In this document: positions 1 through 9,686 of the stretch, one piece after another
Numbering within the stretch: the stretch's first letter is position 1
Layout: each line of letters begins with the position of its first letter
Source: Elymus sibiricus
Lineage: Eukaryota > Streptophyta > Magnoliopsida > Poales > Poaceae
Direction of reading: 5' to 3'
Length of the DNA stretch: 64,000 nt
NCBI GenBank assembly: GCA_039707655.1
Contig: CM077673.1
Coordinates: 3,544,001 to 3,608,000, forward strand
Position numbers and translations under genes: made by a program
The notes under the pieces: generated by a model
Database searches by the model: none
What the model was told of the DNA's origin: nothing
The model's input: the letters and a program-made list of their open reading frames with translations, nothing else

Positions 1-89
1 TGGTCGTCCGAATGTTCGGGGAAGCCCGGGGTCCGCTTATGGGGAGCTCGCCAAAACTCGCAGATTTTGTCCATTCTGACCAGATTTCT
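1..89 (+). repeat. Partial 3-mer (end of m3/m12 hybrid monomer)
   Basis: Starts inside the hybrid monomer: 'gaatgttcggggaagccc' followed by 'gcttatggggagctcgcc'. It shows that a 3-mer precedes the first complete 12-mer and that the array continues to the left. Confidence 0.93.
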
Positions 90-126
90 ATGCTATCATT
101 CACTGTTTTTCGGTAGTCGTGGTCGT

Positions 127-138
127 CCGAACGTTCGG
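127..138. other. Perfect 12-bp dyad in class A monomers (representative copy)
   Basis: CCGAACGTTCGG is its own reverse complement. It occurs in m1, m5, m7 and similar class A monomers throughout the window; m6 and class B monomers have one mismatch (CCAAACGTTCGG). Dyads of this kind have been proposed as cruciform-forming elements in centromeric satellites. Whether this one acts that way is not known. Confidence 0.8.
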
Positions 139-149
139 GGAAGCCCGGG
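133..149 (+). other. Near-match to the CENP-B box (representative copy)
   Basis: The commonly used minimal CENP-B box is NTTCGNNNNANNCGGGN. The 17 bases here match TTCG, the central A, and C-GG of the final CGGG, that is 8 of 9 fixed positions; the G after the C is a C. The same 8/9 match occurs in most class A and class B monomers (ttcggggaagcccgg and ttcggggaaccccgg). I found no exact match by eye on either strand. With GC-rich sequence a near-match can arise by chance, so binding is not established. Confidence 0.35.
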
Positions 150-208
150 GTGCGGTTACGGGGACCTCGCCAAAACTAGCAGATTTTGTGTGTCCCGGCT
201 AGTTTTCT

Positions 209-327
209 ATGCTACTACTCACTAATTTTGGGTCCCGGGGCGATCCAAACGTCCGGGGAACCCCGGGGTCCGCAATACGGGGACCTTGTCAAAACTCGCA
301 GATTTGGTCCATTCTTACCAGTTTTCT
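209..327 (+). repeat. Monomer m2 of reference 12-mer (class B)
   Basis: 119 bp. Diagnostic features are 'tgctactactcactaat', 'cgtccgggg' (dyad core changed from gttcgg to gtccgg), 'gtccgcaatacgggg' and 'ccttgtcaaaac'. It is shared by the 12-mer and the 3-mer. Variants in it ('cccgcggcg', 'aaacatccgg', 'ctcgaagattt') label individual 3-mer copies and allow block duplications to be traced. Confidence 0.95.
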
Positions 328-446
328 ATGCTATTATTCACTGGTTTTTGGTAGTTGTGGTCGTCCGAATGTTTCGGGAAGCTCGAGATGCGGTTACGGG
401 GACCTCGCCAAAATTAACAGATTGTGTCTGTTCCGGCCAGTTTTCT
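328..446 (+). repeat. Monomer m3 of reference 12-mer (class A)
   Basis: 119 bp. Diagnostic features are 'cactggtttttggtagttg', 'gaatgtttcgggaagctcg' and 'agatgcggttac'. The tail 'cagattgtgtctg' (G allele) versus 'cagattttgtctg' (T allele) separates two lineages of 12-mers elsewhere in the window. The dyad and the box are both degraded in this monomer. Its head is the 5' partner of the hybrid monomer in the 3-mer. Confidence 0.95.
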
Positions 447-564
447 ATGCTATTACTAACTGATTTTGGGTCCCGGGGTGATCCAAACGTTCGGGGAACC
501 GCGGGGTCCGCTTACGGGGACTTCGCCAAAACTCGCAGATTTGGTCCATTCTTACCAGTTTTCT
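447..564 (+). repeat. Monomer m4 of reference 12-mer (class B)
   Basis: 118 bp. Diagnostic features are 'tgctattactaactgat', 'cccggggtgatcc', 'gaaccgcgggg' (creating a CCGCGG site) and 'ggggacttcgcc'. Confidence 0.95.
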
Positions 565-683
565 GTGCTATTATTCACTATTTTTTGGTTGTCGTGGTCG
601 TCCGAACGTTCGGGGAAGCCCGGGGTCCGGTTACGGGGACCTCGCAAACACTCGAAGCTTTGGTCCATTCTTACCAGTTTTCT
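565..683 (+). repeat. Monomer m5 of reference 12-mer (class A)
   Basis: 119 bp. It begins with 'gtgcta' instead of 'atgcta' and ends with the diagnostic 'cgcaaacactcgaagctttgg', which contains an AAGCTT (HindIII) site at 655-660. This site occurs about once per 12-mer and is absent from the 3-mer, so it marks the 12-mer period. Confidence 0.95.
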
Positions 684-802
684 GTGCTATTATTCACTGT
701 TTTTTGGTTGTCGTGGTCGTCCAAACGTTCGGGGAAGCTCGTGGACCGGTTACGGGGACCTCGCCAAAACTCGCAGATTTGGTCCATTCTTACCAGTTTT
801 CT
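684..802 (+). repeat. Monomer m6 of reference 12-mer (class A)
   Basis: 119 bp. It begins with 'gtgcta' and carries 'gtcgtccaaacg' (A instead of G breaks the dyad) and 'gtggaccggttac'. This copy has a private 'gaagctcgtgg'; most copies read 'gaagcccgtgg', and one lineage around 38-46 kb reads 'cccgtcgaccgg', gaining a GTCGAC site. Confidence 0.93.
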
Positions 803-918
803 GTGCTATTATTCACTGTTTTTGGTTGTCGTGGTCGTCCGAACGTTCGGGGAAGCCCGTGGACCGCTAACTGGGACCTCGCCAAAACTCAGATTTTGTC
901 CATTCTGACCAGATTTCT
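803..918 (+). repeat. Monomer m7, A form (short, hybrid)
   Basis: 116 bp, the shortest monomer. The head is class A ('gttgtcgtggtcgtccg', 'cccgtggaccg') but from 'gctaactgggacc' onward it matches the tail of a class B monomer, and 'aaaactcag' lacks two bases compared with the usual 'aaaactcgcag'. It reads as an A/B fusion; the probable unfused parents sit side by side at 54,208-54,443. Confidence 0.9.
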
Positions 919-1036
919 ATGCTATTATTCACTTTTTTTTGTTGTCGTGGTCGTCCGAACATTCGGGGAACCCCGTGGACCGGTTACAGGGACCTCGCCA
1001 AAACTAGCAGATTTTGCCTGTTCCGGCCAGTTTTCT
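919..1036 (+). repeat. Monomer m8 of reference 12-mer (class A)
   Basis: 118 bp. Diagnostic features are a run of eight T ('cactttttttt'), 'gaacattcggggaacccc', 'ggttacaggg' and the tail 'ttgcctgttccggcc'. T-run length is 8 in the 7A lineage, 9 in the 7B lineage and 10 in one unit near 23,090, consistent with slippage plus lineage inheritance. Confidence 0.94.
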
Positions 1037-1154
1037 ATGCTACTACTCACTAATTTTGGGTCTGGGGGCGATCCAAACGTTCGGGGAACCCCGGGGTCCG
1101 CTTACGGGCACCTCGCCAAAACTCGCAGATTTGGTCCATTCTGACCAGTTTTTT
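1037..1154 (+). repeat. Monomer m9 of reference 12-mer (class B)
   Basis: 118 bp. Diagnostic features are 'gggtctgggggcgatcc' and 'gcttacgggcacc' (GGGCACC instead of GGGGACC). The tail is 'gaccagtttttt' in some copies and 'gaccagttttct' in others. Confidence 0.94.
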
Positions 1155-1271
1155 ATGCTATTATTCACTGTTTTTGGTTGTCGTGGTCGTCCCAACATTT
1201 GGGGATGTCCGGGGTCCGGTTACGGGGACCTCGCCAAAACTCGCAGATTTGTTCCATTCTTACCAGTTTCT
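1155..1271 (+). repeat. Monomer m10 of reference 12-mer (class A)
   Basis: 117 bp here, 118 in most other copies. Diagnostic features are 'cgtcccaacatttgggg', 'atgtccgggg' and 'cagatttgttcc'. The dyad is lost (CCAACATTTGG). The end is 'ccagtttct' in the two leftmost 12-mers, 'ccagttttct' in most of the left domain, and 'cacttttct' in the other lineage. Confidence 0.94.
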
Positions 1272-1390
1272 ATGCTATTATTCACTGTTTTTTGGTTGTC
1301 GTGGTCGTCCGAACGCTCGGGGAAGCCCGGGGTCCGGTTACGGGGACCTCGCAAAAACTCGAAGATTTGGTCCATTCTTACCAGTTTTCT
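1272..1390 (+). repeat. Monomer m11 of reference 12-mer (class A)
   Basis: 119 bp. Diagnostic features are 'gaacgctcgggg' and 'cgcaaaaactcgaagatttgg'. I counted about 50% GC overall and about ten CpG dinucleotides, with the GC concentrated in the central part (roughly offsets 22-80) and phased A/T tracts in the remainder. Confidence 0.94.
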
Positions 1391-1508
1391 ATGCTATTAC
1401 TCACTCATTTTGGGTCCCGGGGCGATCCAAATGTTCGGGGAACCCCGGGGTCCGCTTATGGGGAGCTCGCCAAAACTCGCAGATTTTGTCCATTCTGACC
1501 AGATTTCT
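1391..1508 (+). repeat. Monomer m12 of reference 12-mer (class B)
   Basis: 118 bp. Diagnostic features are 'tgctattactcactcat', 'ccaaatgttcgggg' and 'gcttatggggagctcgcc' with a GAGCTC (SacI) site. Its tail ('tgtccattctgaccagatttct') is the 3' partner of the m3/m12 hybrid in the 3-mer. Confidence 0.94.
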
Positions 1509-1865
1509 ATGCTATCATTCACTGTTTTTCGGTAGTCGTGGTCGTCCGAACGTTCGGGGAAGCCCGGGGTGCGGTTACGGGGACCTCGCCAAAACTAGCA
1601 GATTTTGTGTGTCCCGGCTAGTTTTCTATGCTACTACTCACTAATTTTGGGTCCCGGGGCGATCCAAACGTCCGGGGAACCCCGGGGTCCGCAATACGGG
1701 GACCTTGTCAAAACTCGCAGATTTGGTCCATTCTTACCAGTTTTCTATGCTATTATTCACTGGTTTTTGGTAGTTGTGGTCGTCCGAATGTTCGGGGAAG
1801 CCCGGGGTCCGCTTATGGGGAGCTCGCCAAAACTCGCAGATTTTGTCCATTCTGACCAGATTTCT
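1509..1865 (+). repeat. 3-mer unit S (m1, m2, m3/m12 hybrid), reference copy
   Basis: 357 bp, three monomers of 119 bp at 1,509, 1,628 and 1,747. The third begins as m3 ('cactggtttttggtagttg', 'gaatgtt') and ends as m12 ('gcttatggggagctcgcc', 'gaccagatttct'). The simplest origin is an unequal crossover between m3 of one 12-mer and m12 of another, around the shared 'atgttcgggg' segment, followed by amplification. Confidence 0.93.
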
Positions 1866-3284
1866 ATGCTATCATTCACTGTTTTTCGGTAGTCGTGGTC
1901 GTCCGAACGTTCGGGGAAGCCCGGGGTGCGGTTACGGGGACCTCGCCAAAACTAGCAGATTTTGTGTGTCCCGGCTAGTTTTCTATGCTACTACTCACTA
2001 ATTTTGGGTCCCGGGGCGATCCAAACGTCCGGGGAACCCCGGGGTCCGCAATACGGGGACCTTGTCAAAACTCGCAGATTTGGTCCATTCTTACCAGTTT
2101 TCTATGCTATTATTCACTGGTTTTTGGTAGTTGTGGTCGTCCGAATGTTTCGGGAAGCTCGAGATGCGGTTACGGGGACCTCGCCAAAATTAACAGATTG
2201 TGTCTGTTCCGGCCAGTTTTCTATGCTATTACTAACTGATTTTGGGTCCCGGGGTGATCCAAACGTTCGGGGAACCGCGGGGTCCGCTTACGGGGACTTC
2301 GCCAAAACTCGCAGATTTGGTCCATTCTTACCAGTTTTCTGTGCTATTATTCACTATTTTTTGGTTGTCGTGGTCGTCCGAACGTTCGGGGAAGCCCGGG
2401 GTCCGGTTACGGGGACCTCGCAAACACTCGAAGCTTTGGTCCATTCTTACCAGTTTTCTGTGCTATTATTCACTGTTTTTTGGTTGTCGTGGTCGTCCAA
2501 ACGTTCGGGGAAGCCCGTGGACCGGTTACGGGGACCTCGCCAAAACTCGCAGATTTGGTCCATTCTTACCAGTTTTCTGTGCTATTATTCACTGTTTTTG
2601 GTTGTCGTGGTCGTCCGAACGTTCGGGGAAGCCCGTGGACCGCTAACTGGGACCTCGCCAAAACTCAGATTTTGTCCATTCTGACCAGATTTCTATGCTA
2701 TTATTCACTTTTTTTTGTTGTCGTGGTCGTCCGAACATTCGGGGAACCCCGTGGACCGGTTACAGGGACCTCGCCAAAACTAGCAGATTTTGCCTGTTCC
2801 GGCCAGTTTTCTATGCTACTACTCACTAATTTTGGGTCTGGGGGCGATCCAAACGTTCGGGGAACCCCGGGGTCCGCTTACGGGCACCTCGCCAAAACTC
2901 GCAGATTTGGTCCATTCTGACCAGTTTTTTATGCTATTATTCACTGTTTTTGGTTGTCGTGGTCGTCCCAACATTTGGGGATGTCCGGGGTCCGGTTACG
3001 GGGACCTCGCCAAAACTCGCAGATTTGTTCCATTCTTACCAGTTTCTATGCTATTATTCACTGTTTTTTGGTTGTCGTGGTCGTCCGAACGCTCGGGGAA
3101 GCCCGGGGTCCGGTTACGGGGACCTCGCAAAAACTCGAAGATTTGGTCCATTCTTACCAGTTTTCTATGCTATTACTCACTCATTTTGGGTCCCGGGGCG
3201 ATCCAAATGTTCGGGGAACCCCGGGGTCCGCTTATGGGGAGCTCGCCAAAACTCGCAGATTTTGTCCATTCTGACCAGATTTCT
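1866..3284 (+). repeat. 12-mer unit L2 (7A)
   Basis: 1,419 bp. Shares the short m10 and 'cactatttttt' of m5 with L1, and no other 12-mer seen here has both. L1 and L2 are therefore a recent pair with a 1,776-bp period (12-mer plus one 3-mer). Confidence 0.95.
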
Positions 3285-3641
3285 ATGCTATCATTCACTG
3301 TTTTTCGGTAGTCGTGGTCGTCCGAACGTTCGGGGAAGCCCGGGGTGCGGTTACGGGGACCTCGCCAAAACTAGCAGATTTTGTGTGTCCCGGCTAGTTT
3401 TCTATGCTACTACTCACTAATTTTGGGTCCCGCGGCGATCCAAACGTCCGGGTAACCCCGGGGTCCACAATACGGGGACCTTGTCAAAACTCGCAGATTT
3501 GGTCCATTCTTACCAGTTTTCTATGCTATTATTCACTGGTTTTTGGTAGTTGTGGTCGTCCGAATGTTCGGGGAAGCCCGGGGTCCGCTTATGGGGAGCT
3601 CGCCAAAACGCGCAGATTTTGTCCATTCTGACCAGATTTCT
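3285..3641 (+). repeat. 3-mer unit S, first of a doublet
   Basis: 357 bp. m2 has 'cccgcggcg', 'gggtaacccc' and 'gtccacaata'; the hybrid has 'caaaacgcgcag'. The 'cccgcggcg' and 'ccacaata' changes recur in the S unit at 5,419. Confidence 0.93.
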
Positions 3642-3998
3642 ATGCTATCATTCACTGTTTTTCGGTAGTCGTGGTCGTCCGAACGTTCGGGGAAGCCCGG
3701 GGTGCGGTTACGGGGACCTCGCCAAAACTAGCAGATTTTGTGTGTCCCGGCTAGTTTTCTATGCTACTACTCACTAATTTTGGGTCCCGGGGCGATCCAA
3801 ACGTCCGGGGAACCCCGGGGTCCGCAATACGGGGACCTTGTCAAAACTCGCAGATTTGGTCCATTCTTACCAGTTTTCTATGCTATTATTCACTGGTTTT
3901 TGGTAGTTGTGGTCGTCCGAATGTTCGGGGAAGCCCGGGGTCCGCTTATGGGGAGCTCGCCAAAACTCGCAGATTTTGTCCATTCTGACCAGATTTCT
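3642..3998 (+). repeat. 3-mer unit S, second of a doublet
   Basis: 357 bp with the standard m1, m2 and hybrid sequences. Directly follows another S unit, so the 3-mer itself is tandemly amplified. Confidence 0.93.
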
Positions 3999-5418
3999 AT
4001 GCTATCATTCACTGTTTTTCGGTAGTCGTGGTCGTCCGAACGTTCGGGGAAGCCCGGGGTGCGGTTACGGGGACCTCGCCAAAACTAGCAGATTTTGTGT
4101 GTCCCGGCTAGTTTTCTATGCTACTACTCACTAATTTTGGGTCCCGGGGCGATCCAAACGTCCGGGGAACCCCGGGGTCCGCAATACGGGGACCTTGTCA
4201 AAACTCGCAGATTTGGTCCATTCTTACCAGTTTTCTATGCTATTATTCACTGGTTTTTGGTAGTTGTGGTCGTCCGAATGTTTCGGGAAGCTCGAGATGC
4301 GGTTACGGGGACCTCGCCAAAACTAACAGATTGTGTCTGTTCCAGCCAGTTTTCTATGCTATTACTAACTGATTTTGGGTCCCGGGGTGATCCAAACGTT
4401 CGGGGAACCGCGGGGTCCGCTTACGGGGACTTCGCCAAAACTCGCAGATTTGGTCCATTCTTACCAGTTTTCTGTGCTATTATTCACTGTTTTTTGGTTG
4501 TCGTGGTCGTCCGAACGTTCGGGGAAGCCCGGGGTCCGGTTACGGGGACCTCGCAAACACTCGAAGCTTTGGTCCATTCTTACCAGTTTTCTGTGCTATT
4601 ATTCACTGTTTTTTGGTTGTCGTGGTCGTCCAAACGTTCGGGGAAGCCCGTGGACCGGTTACGGGGACCTCGCCAAAACTCGCAGATTTGGTCCATTCTT
4701 ACCAGTTTTCTGTGCTATTATTCACTGTTTTTGGTTGTCGTGGTCGTCCGAACGTTCGGGGAAGCCCGTGGACCGCTAACTGGGACCTCGCCAAAACTCA
4801 GATTTTGTCCATTCTGACCAGATTTCTATGCTATTATTCACTTTTTTTTGTTGTCGTGGTCGTCCGAACATTCGGGGAACCCCGTGGACCGGTTACAGGG
4901 ACCTCGCCAAAACTAGCAGATTTTGCCTGTTCCGGCCAGTTTTCTATGCTACTACTCACTAATTTTGGGTCTGGGGGCGATCCAAACGTTCGGGGAACCC
5001 CGGGGTCCGCTTACGGGCACCTCGCCAAAACTCGCAGATTTGGTCCATTCTGACCAGTTTTTTATGCTATTATTCACTGTTTTTGGTTGTCGTGGTCGTC
5101 CCAACATTTGGGGATGTCCGGGGTCCGGTTACGGGGACCTCGCCAAAACTCGCAGATTTGTTCCATTCTTACCAGTTTTCTATGCTATTATTCACTGTTT
5201 TTTGGTTGTCGTGGTCGTCCGAACGCTCGGGGAAGCCCGGGGTCCGGTTACGGGGACCTCGCAAAAACTCGAAGATTTGGTCCATTCTTACCAGTTTTCT
5301 ATGCTATTACTCACTCATTTTGGGTCCCGGGGCGATCCAAATGTTCGGGGAACCCCGGGGTCCGCTTATGGGGAGCTCGCCAAAACTCGCAGATTTTGTC
5401 CATTCTGACCAGATTTCT
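3999..5418 (+). repeat. 12-mer unit L3 (7A)
   Basis: 1,420 bp. Private or near-private marker 'ttccagccag' in the m3 tail, shared only with the next 12-mer at 6,133. m10 is the full 118 bp from here onward. Confidence 0.95.
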
Positions 5419-5775
5419 ATGCTATCATTCACTGTTTTTCGGTAGTCGTGGTCGTCCGAACGTTCGGGGAAGCCCGGGGTGCGGTTACGGGGACCTCGCC
5501 AAAACTAGCAGATTTTGTGTGTCCCGGCTAGTTTTCTATGCTACTACTCACTAATTTTGGGTCCCGCGGCGATCCAAACGTCCGGGGAACCCCGGGGTCC
5601 ACAATACGGGGACCTTGTCAAAACTCGCAGATTTGGTCCATTCTTACCAGTTTTCTATGCTATTATTCACTGGTTTTTGGTAGTTGTGGTCGTCCGAATG
5701 TTCGGGGAAGCCCGGGGTCCGCTTATGGGGAGCTCGCCAAAACTCGCAGATTTTGTCCATTCTGACCAGATTTCT
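5419..5775 (+). repeat. 3-mer unit S, first of a doublet
   Basis: 357 bp. m2 carries 'cccgcggcg' and 'gtccacaata' as in the S unit 2,134 bp upstream, indicating that S-S-L blocks were copied together. Confidence 0.93.
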
Positions 5776-6132
5776 ATGCTATCATTCACTGTTTTTCGGT
5801 AGTCGTGGTCGTCCGAACGTTCGGGGAAGCCCGGGGTGCGGTTACGGGGACCTCGCCAAAACTAGCAGATTTTGTGTGTCCCGGCTAGTTTTCTATGCTA
5901 CTACTCACTAATTTTGGGTCCCGGGGCGATCCAAACGTCCGGGGAACCCCGGGGTCCGCAATACGGGGACCTTGTCAAAACTCGCAGATTTGGTCCATTC
6001 TTACCAGTTTTCTATGCTATTATTCACTGGTTTTTGGTAGTTGTGGTCGTCCGAATGTTCGGGGAAGCCCGGGGTCCGCTTATGGGGAGCTCGCCAAAAC
6101 TCGCAGATTTTGTCCATTCTGACCAGATTTCT
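5776..6132 (+). repeat. 3-mer unit S, second of a doublet
   Basis: 357 bp, standard sequence. Confidence 0.93.
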
Positions 6133-7552
6133 ATGCTATCATTCACTGTTTTTCGGTAGTCGTGGTCGTCCGAACGTTCGGGGAAGCCCGGGGTGCGGTT
6201 ACGGGGACCTCGCCAAAACTAGCAGATTTTGTGTGTCCCGGCTAGTTTTCTATGCTACTACTCACTAATTTTGGGTCCCGGGGCGATCCAAACGTCCGGG
6301 GAACCCCGGGGTCCGCAATACGGGGACCTTGTCAAAACTCGCAGATTTGGTCCATTCTTACCAGTTTTCTATGCTATTATTCACTGGTTTTTGGTAGTTG
6401 TGGTCGTCCGAATGTTTCGGGAAGCTCGAGATGCGGTTACGGGGACCTCGCCAAAACTAACAGATTGTGTCTGTTCCAGCCAGTTTTCTATGCTATTACT
6501 AACTGATTTTGGGTCCCGGGGTGATCCAAACGTTCGGGGAACCGCGGGGTCCGCTTACGGGGACTTCGCCAAAACTCGCAGATTTGGTCCATTCTTACCA
6601 GTTTTCTGTGCTATTATTCACTGTTTTTTGGTTGTCGTGGTCGTCCGAACGTTCGGGGAAGCCCGGGGTCCGGTTACGGGGACCTCGCAAACACTCGAAG
6701 CTTTGGTCCATTCTTACCAGTTTTCTGTGCTATTATTCACTGTTTTTTGGTTGTCGTGGTCGTCCAAACGTTCGGGGAAGCCCGTGGACCGGTTACGGGG
6801 ACCTCGCCAAAACTCGCAGATTTGGTCCATTCTTACCAGTTTTCTGTGCTATTATTCACTGTTTTTGGTTGTCGTGGTCGTCCGAACGTTCGGGGAAGCC
6901 CGTGGACCGCTAACTGGGACCTCGCCAAAACTCAGATTTTGTCCATTCTGACCAGATTTCTATGCTATTATTCACTTTTTTTTGTTGTCGTGGTCGTCCG
7001 AACATTCGGGGAACCCCGTGGACCGGTTACAGGGACCTCGCCAAAACTAGCAGATTTTGCCTGTTCCGGCCAGTTTTCTATGCTACTACTCACTAATTTT
7101 GGGTCTGGGGGCGATCCAAACGTTCGGGGAACCCCGGGGTCCGCTTACGGGCACCTCGCCAAAACTCGCAGATTTGGTCCATTCTGACCAGTTTTCTATG
7201 CTATTATTCACTGTTTTTGGTTGTCGTGGTCGTCCCAACATTTGGGGATGTCCGGGGTCCGGTTACGGGGACCTCGCCAAAACTCGCAGATTTGTTCCAT
7301 TCTTACCAGTTTTCTATGCTATTATTCACTGTTTTTTGGTTGTCGTGGTCGTCCGAACGCTCGGGGAAGCCCGGGGTCCGGTTACGGGGACCTCGCAAAA
7401 ACTCGAAGATTTGGTCCATTCTTACCAGTTTTCTATGCTATTACTCACTCATTTTGGGTCCCGGGGCGATCCAAATGTTCGGGGAACCCCGGGGTCCGCT
7501 TATGGGGAGCTCGCCAAAACTCGCAGATTTTGTCCATTCTGACCAGATTTCT
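6133..7552 (+). repeat. 12-mer unit L4 (7A)
   Basis: 1,420 bp. Shares 'ttccagccag' with L3; m9 ends 'ccagttttct' where L3 ends 'ccagtttttt'. Confidence 0.95.
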
Positions 7553-7909
7553 ATGCTATCATTCACTGTTTTTCGGTAGTCGTGGTCGTCCGAACGTTCG
7601 GGGAAGCCCGGGGTGCGGTTACGGGGACCTCGCCAAAACTAGCAGATTTTGTGTGTCCCGGCTAGTTTTCTATGCTACTACTCACTAATTTTGGGTCCCG
7701 GGGCGATCCAAACGTCCGGGGAACCCCGGGGTCCGCAATACGGGGACCTTGTCAAAACTCGCAGATTTGGTCCATTCTTACCTGTTTTCTATGCTATTAT
7801 TCACTGGTTTTTGGTAGTTGTGGTCGTCCGAATGTTCGGGGAAGCCCGGGGTCCGCTTATGGGGAGCTCGCCAAAACTCGCAGATTTTGTCCATTCTGAC
7901 CAGATTTCT
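7553..7909 (+). repeat. 3-mer unit S
   Basis: 357 bp; single S between two 12-mers. m2 has a private 'cttacctgttttct'. Confidence 0.93.
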
Positions 7910-9329
7910 ATGCTATCATTCACTGTTTTTCGGTAGTCGTGGTCGTCCGAACGTTCGGGGAAGCCCGGGGTGCGGTTACGGGGACCTCGCCAAAACTAGC
8001 AGATTTTGTGTGTCCCGGCTAGTTTTCTATGCTACTACTCACTAATTTTGGGTCCCGGGGCGATCCAAACGTCCGGGGAACCCCGGGGTCCGCAATACGG
8101 GGACCTTGTCAAAACTCGCAGATTTGGTCCATTCTTACCAGTTTTCTATGCTATTATTCACTGGTTTTTGGTAGTTGTGGTCGTCCGAATGTTTCGGGAA
8201 GCTCGAGATGCGGTTACGGGGACCTCGCCAAAACTAACAGATTGTGTCTGTTCCGGCCAGTTTTCTATGCTATTACTAACTGATTTTGGGTCCCGGGGTG
8301 ATCCAAACGTTCGGGGAACCGCGGGGTCCGCTTACGGGGACTTCGCCAAAACTCGCAGATTTGGTCCATTCTTACCAGTTTTCTGTGCTATTATTCACTG
8401 TTTTTTGGTTGTCGTGGTCGTCCGAACGTTCGGGGAAGCCCGGGGTCCGGTTACGGGGACCTCGCAAACACTCGAAGCTTTGGTCCATTCTTACCAGTTT
8501 TCTGTGCTATTATTCACTGTTTTTTGGTTGTCGTGGTCGTCCAAACGTTCGGGGAAGCCCGTGGACCGGTTACGGGGACCTCGCCAAAACTCGCAGATTT
8601 GGTCCATTCTTACCAGTTTTCTGTGCTATTATTCACTGTTTTTGGTTGTCGTGGTCGTCCGAACGTTCGGGGAAGCCCGTGGACCGCTAACTGGGACCTC
8701 GCCAAAACTCAGATTTTGTCCATTCTGACCAGATTTCTATGCTATTATTCACTTTTTTTTGTTGTCGTGGTCGTCCGAACATTCGGGGAACCCCGTGGAC
8801 CGGTTACAGGGACCTCGCCAAAACTAGCAGATTTTGCCTGTTCCGGCCAGTTTTCTATGCTACTACTCACTAATTTTGGGTCTGGGGGCGATCCAAACGT
8901 TCGGGGAACCCCGGGGTCCGCTTACGGGCACCTCGCCAAAACTCGCAGATTTGGTCCATTCTGACCAGTTTTCTATGCTATTATTCACTGTTTTTGGTTG
9001 TCGTGGTCGTCCCAACATTTGGGGATGTCCGGGGTCCCGTTACGGGGACCTCGCCAAAACTCGCAGATTTGTTCCATTCTTACCAGTTTTCTATGCTATT
9101 ATTCACTGTTTTTTGGTTGTCGTGGTCGTCCGAACGCTCGGGGAAGCCCGGGGTCCGGTTACGGGGACCTCGCAAAAACTCGAAGATTTGGTCCATTCTT
9201 ACCAGTTTTCTATGCTATTACTCACTCATTTTGGGTCCCGGGGCGATCCAAATGTTCGGGGAACCCCGGGGTCCGCTTATGGGGAGCTCGCCAAAACTCG
9301 CAGATTTTGTCCATTCTGACCAGATTTCT
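7910..9329 (+). repeat. 12-mer unit L5 (7A)
   Basis: 1,420 bp. Private 'ggggtcccgttac' in m10 near 9,033. Confidence 0.95.
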
Positions 9330-9686
9330 ATGCTATCATTCACTGTTTTTCGGTAGTCGTGGTCGTCCGAACGTTCGGGGAAGCCCGGGGTGCGGTTACG
9401 GGGACCTCGCCAAAACTAGCAGATTTTGTGTGTCCCGGCTAGTTTTCTATGCTACTACTCACTAATTTTGGGTCCCGGGGCGATCCAAACGTCCGGGGAA
9501 CCCCGGGGTCCGCAATACGGGGACCTTGTCAAAACTCGCAGATTTGGTCCATTCTTACCAGTTTTCTATGCTATTATTCACTGGTTTTTGGTAGTTGTGG
9601 TCGTCCGAATGTTCGGGGAAGCCCGGGGTCCGCTTATGGGGAGCTCGCCAAAACTCGCAGATTTTGTCCATTCTGACCAGATTTCT
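9330..9686 (+). repeat. 3-mer unit S
   Basis: 357 bp, standard sequence, single copy between 12-mers. Confidence 0.93.

Larger units (their letters stand above)
90..208 (+). repeat. Monomer m1 of reference 12-mer (class A)
   Basis: 119 bp. Diagnostic features are 'tgctatcattcact' instead of 'tgctattattcact', 'tttttcggtagtcg', 'ggtgcggttac', and the tail 'gtgtgtcccggctag'. It carries the perfect 12-bp dyad CCGAACGTTCGG at 127-138. It begins both the 12-mer and the 3-mer, so it is the most frequent monomer type in the left 35 kb. Confidence 0.95.
90..1508 (+). repeat. 12-mer unit L1 (reference, lineage 7A)
   Basis: 1,419 bp, monomers m1-m12 (119, 119, 119, 118, 119, 119, 116, 118, 118, 117, 119, 118 bp). 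Markers: m3 G allele, 'aaaattaac' in m3, 'cactatttttt' in m5, short m10. Confidence 0.95.

Noticed and set aside
230..290. G-quadruplex in class B monomers (several GGG/GGGG runs)
   Set aside because: The loops are long and the same segment has matching C-runs (GGGGAACCCC, CCCCGGGG) that favour a hairpin. Possible, but not supported well enough to list.
1509..1865. The 357-bp 3-mer as a possible in-frame repeat protein (357 is divisible by 3)
   Set aside because: Every frame through successive 3-mers meets stops within the unit, so no long repeat protein is encoded.
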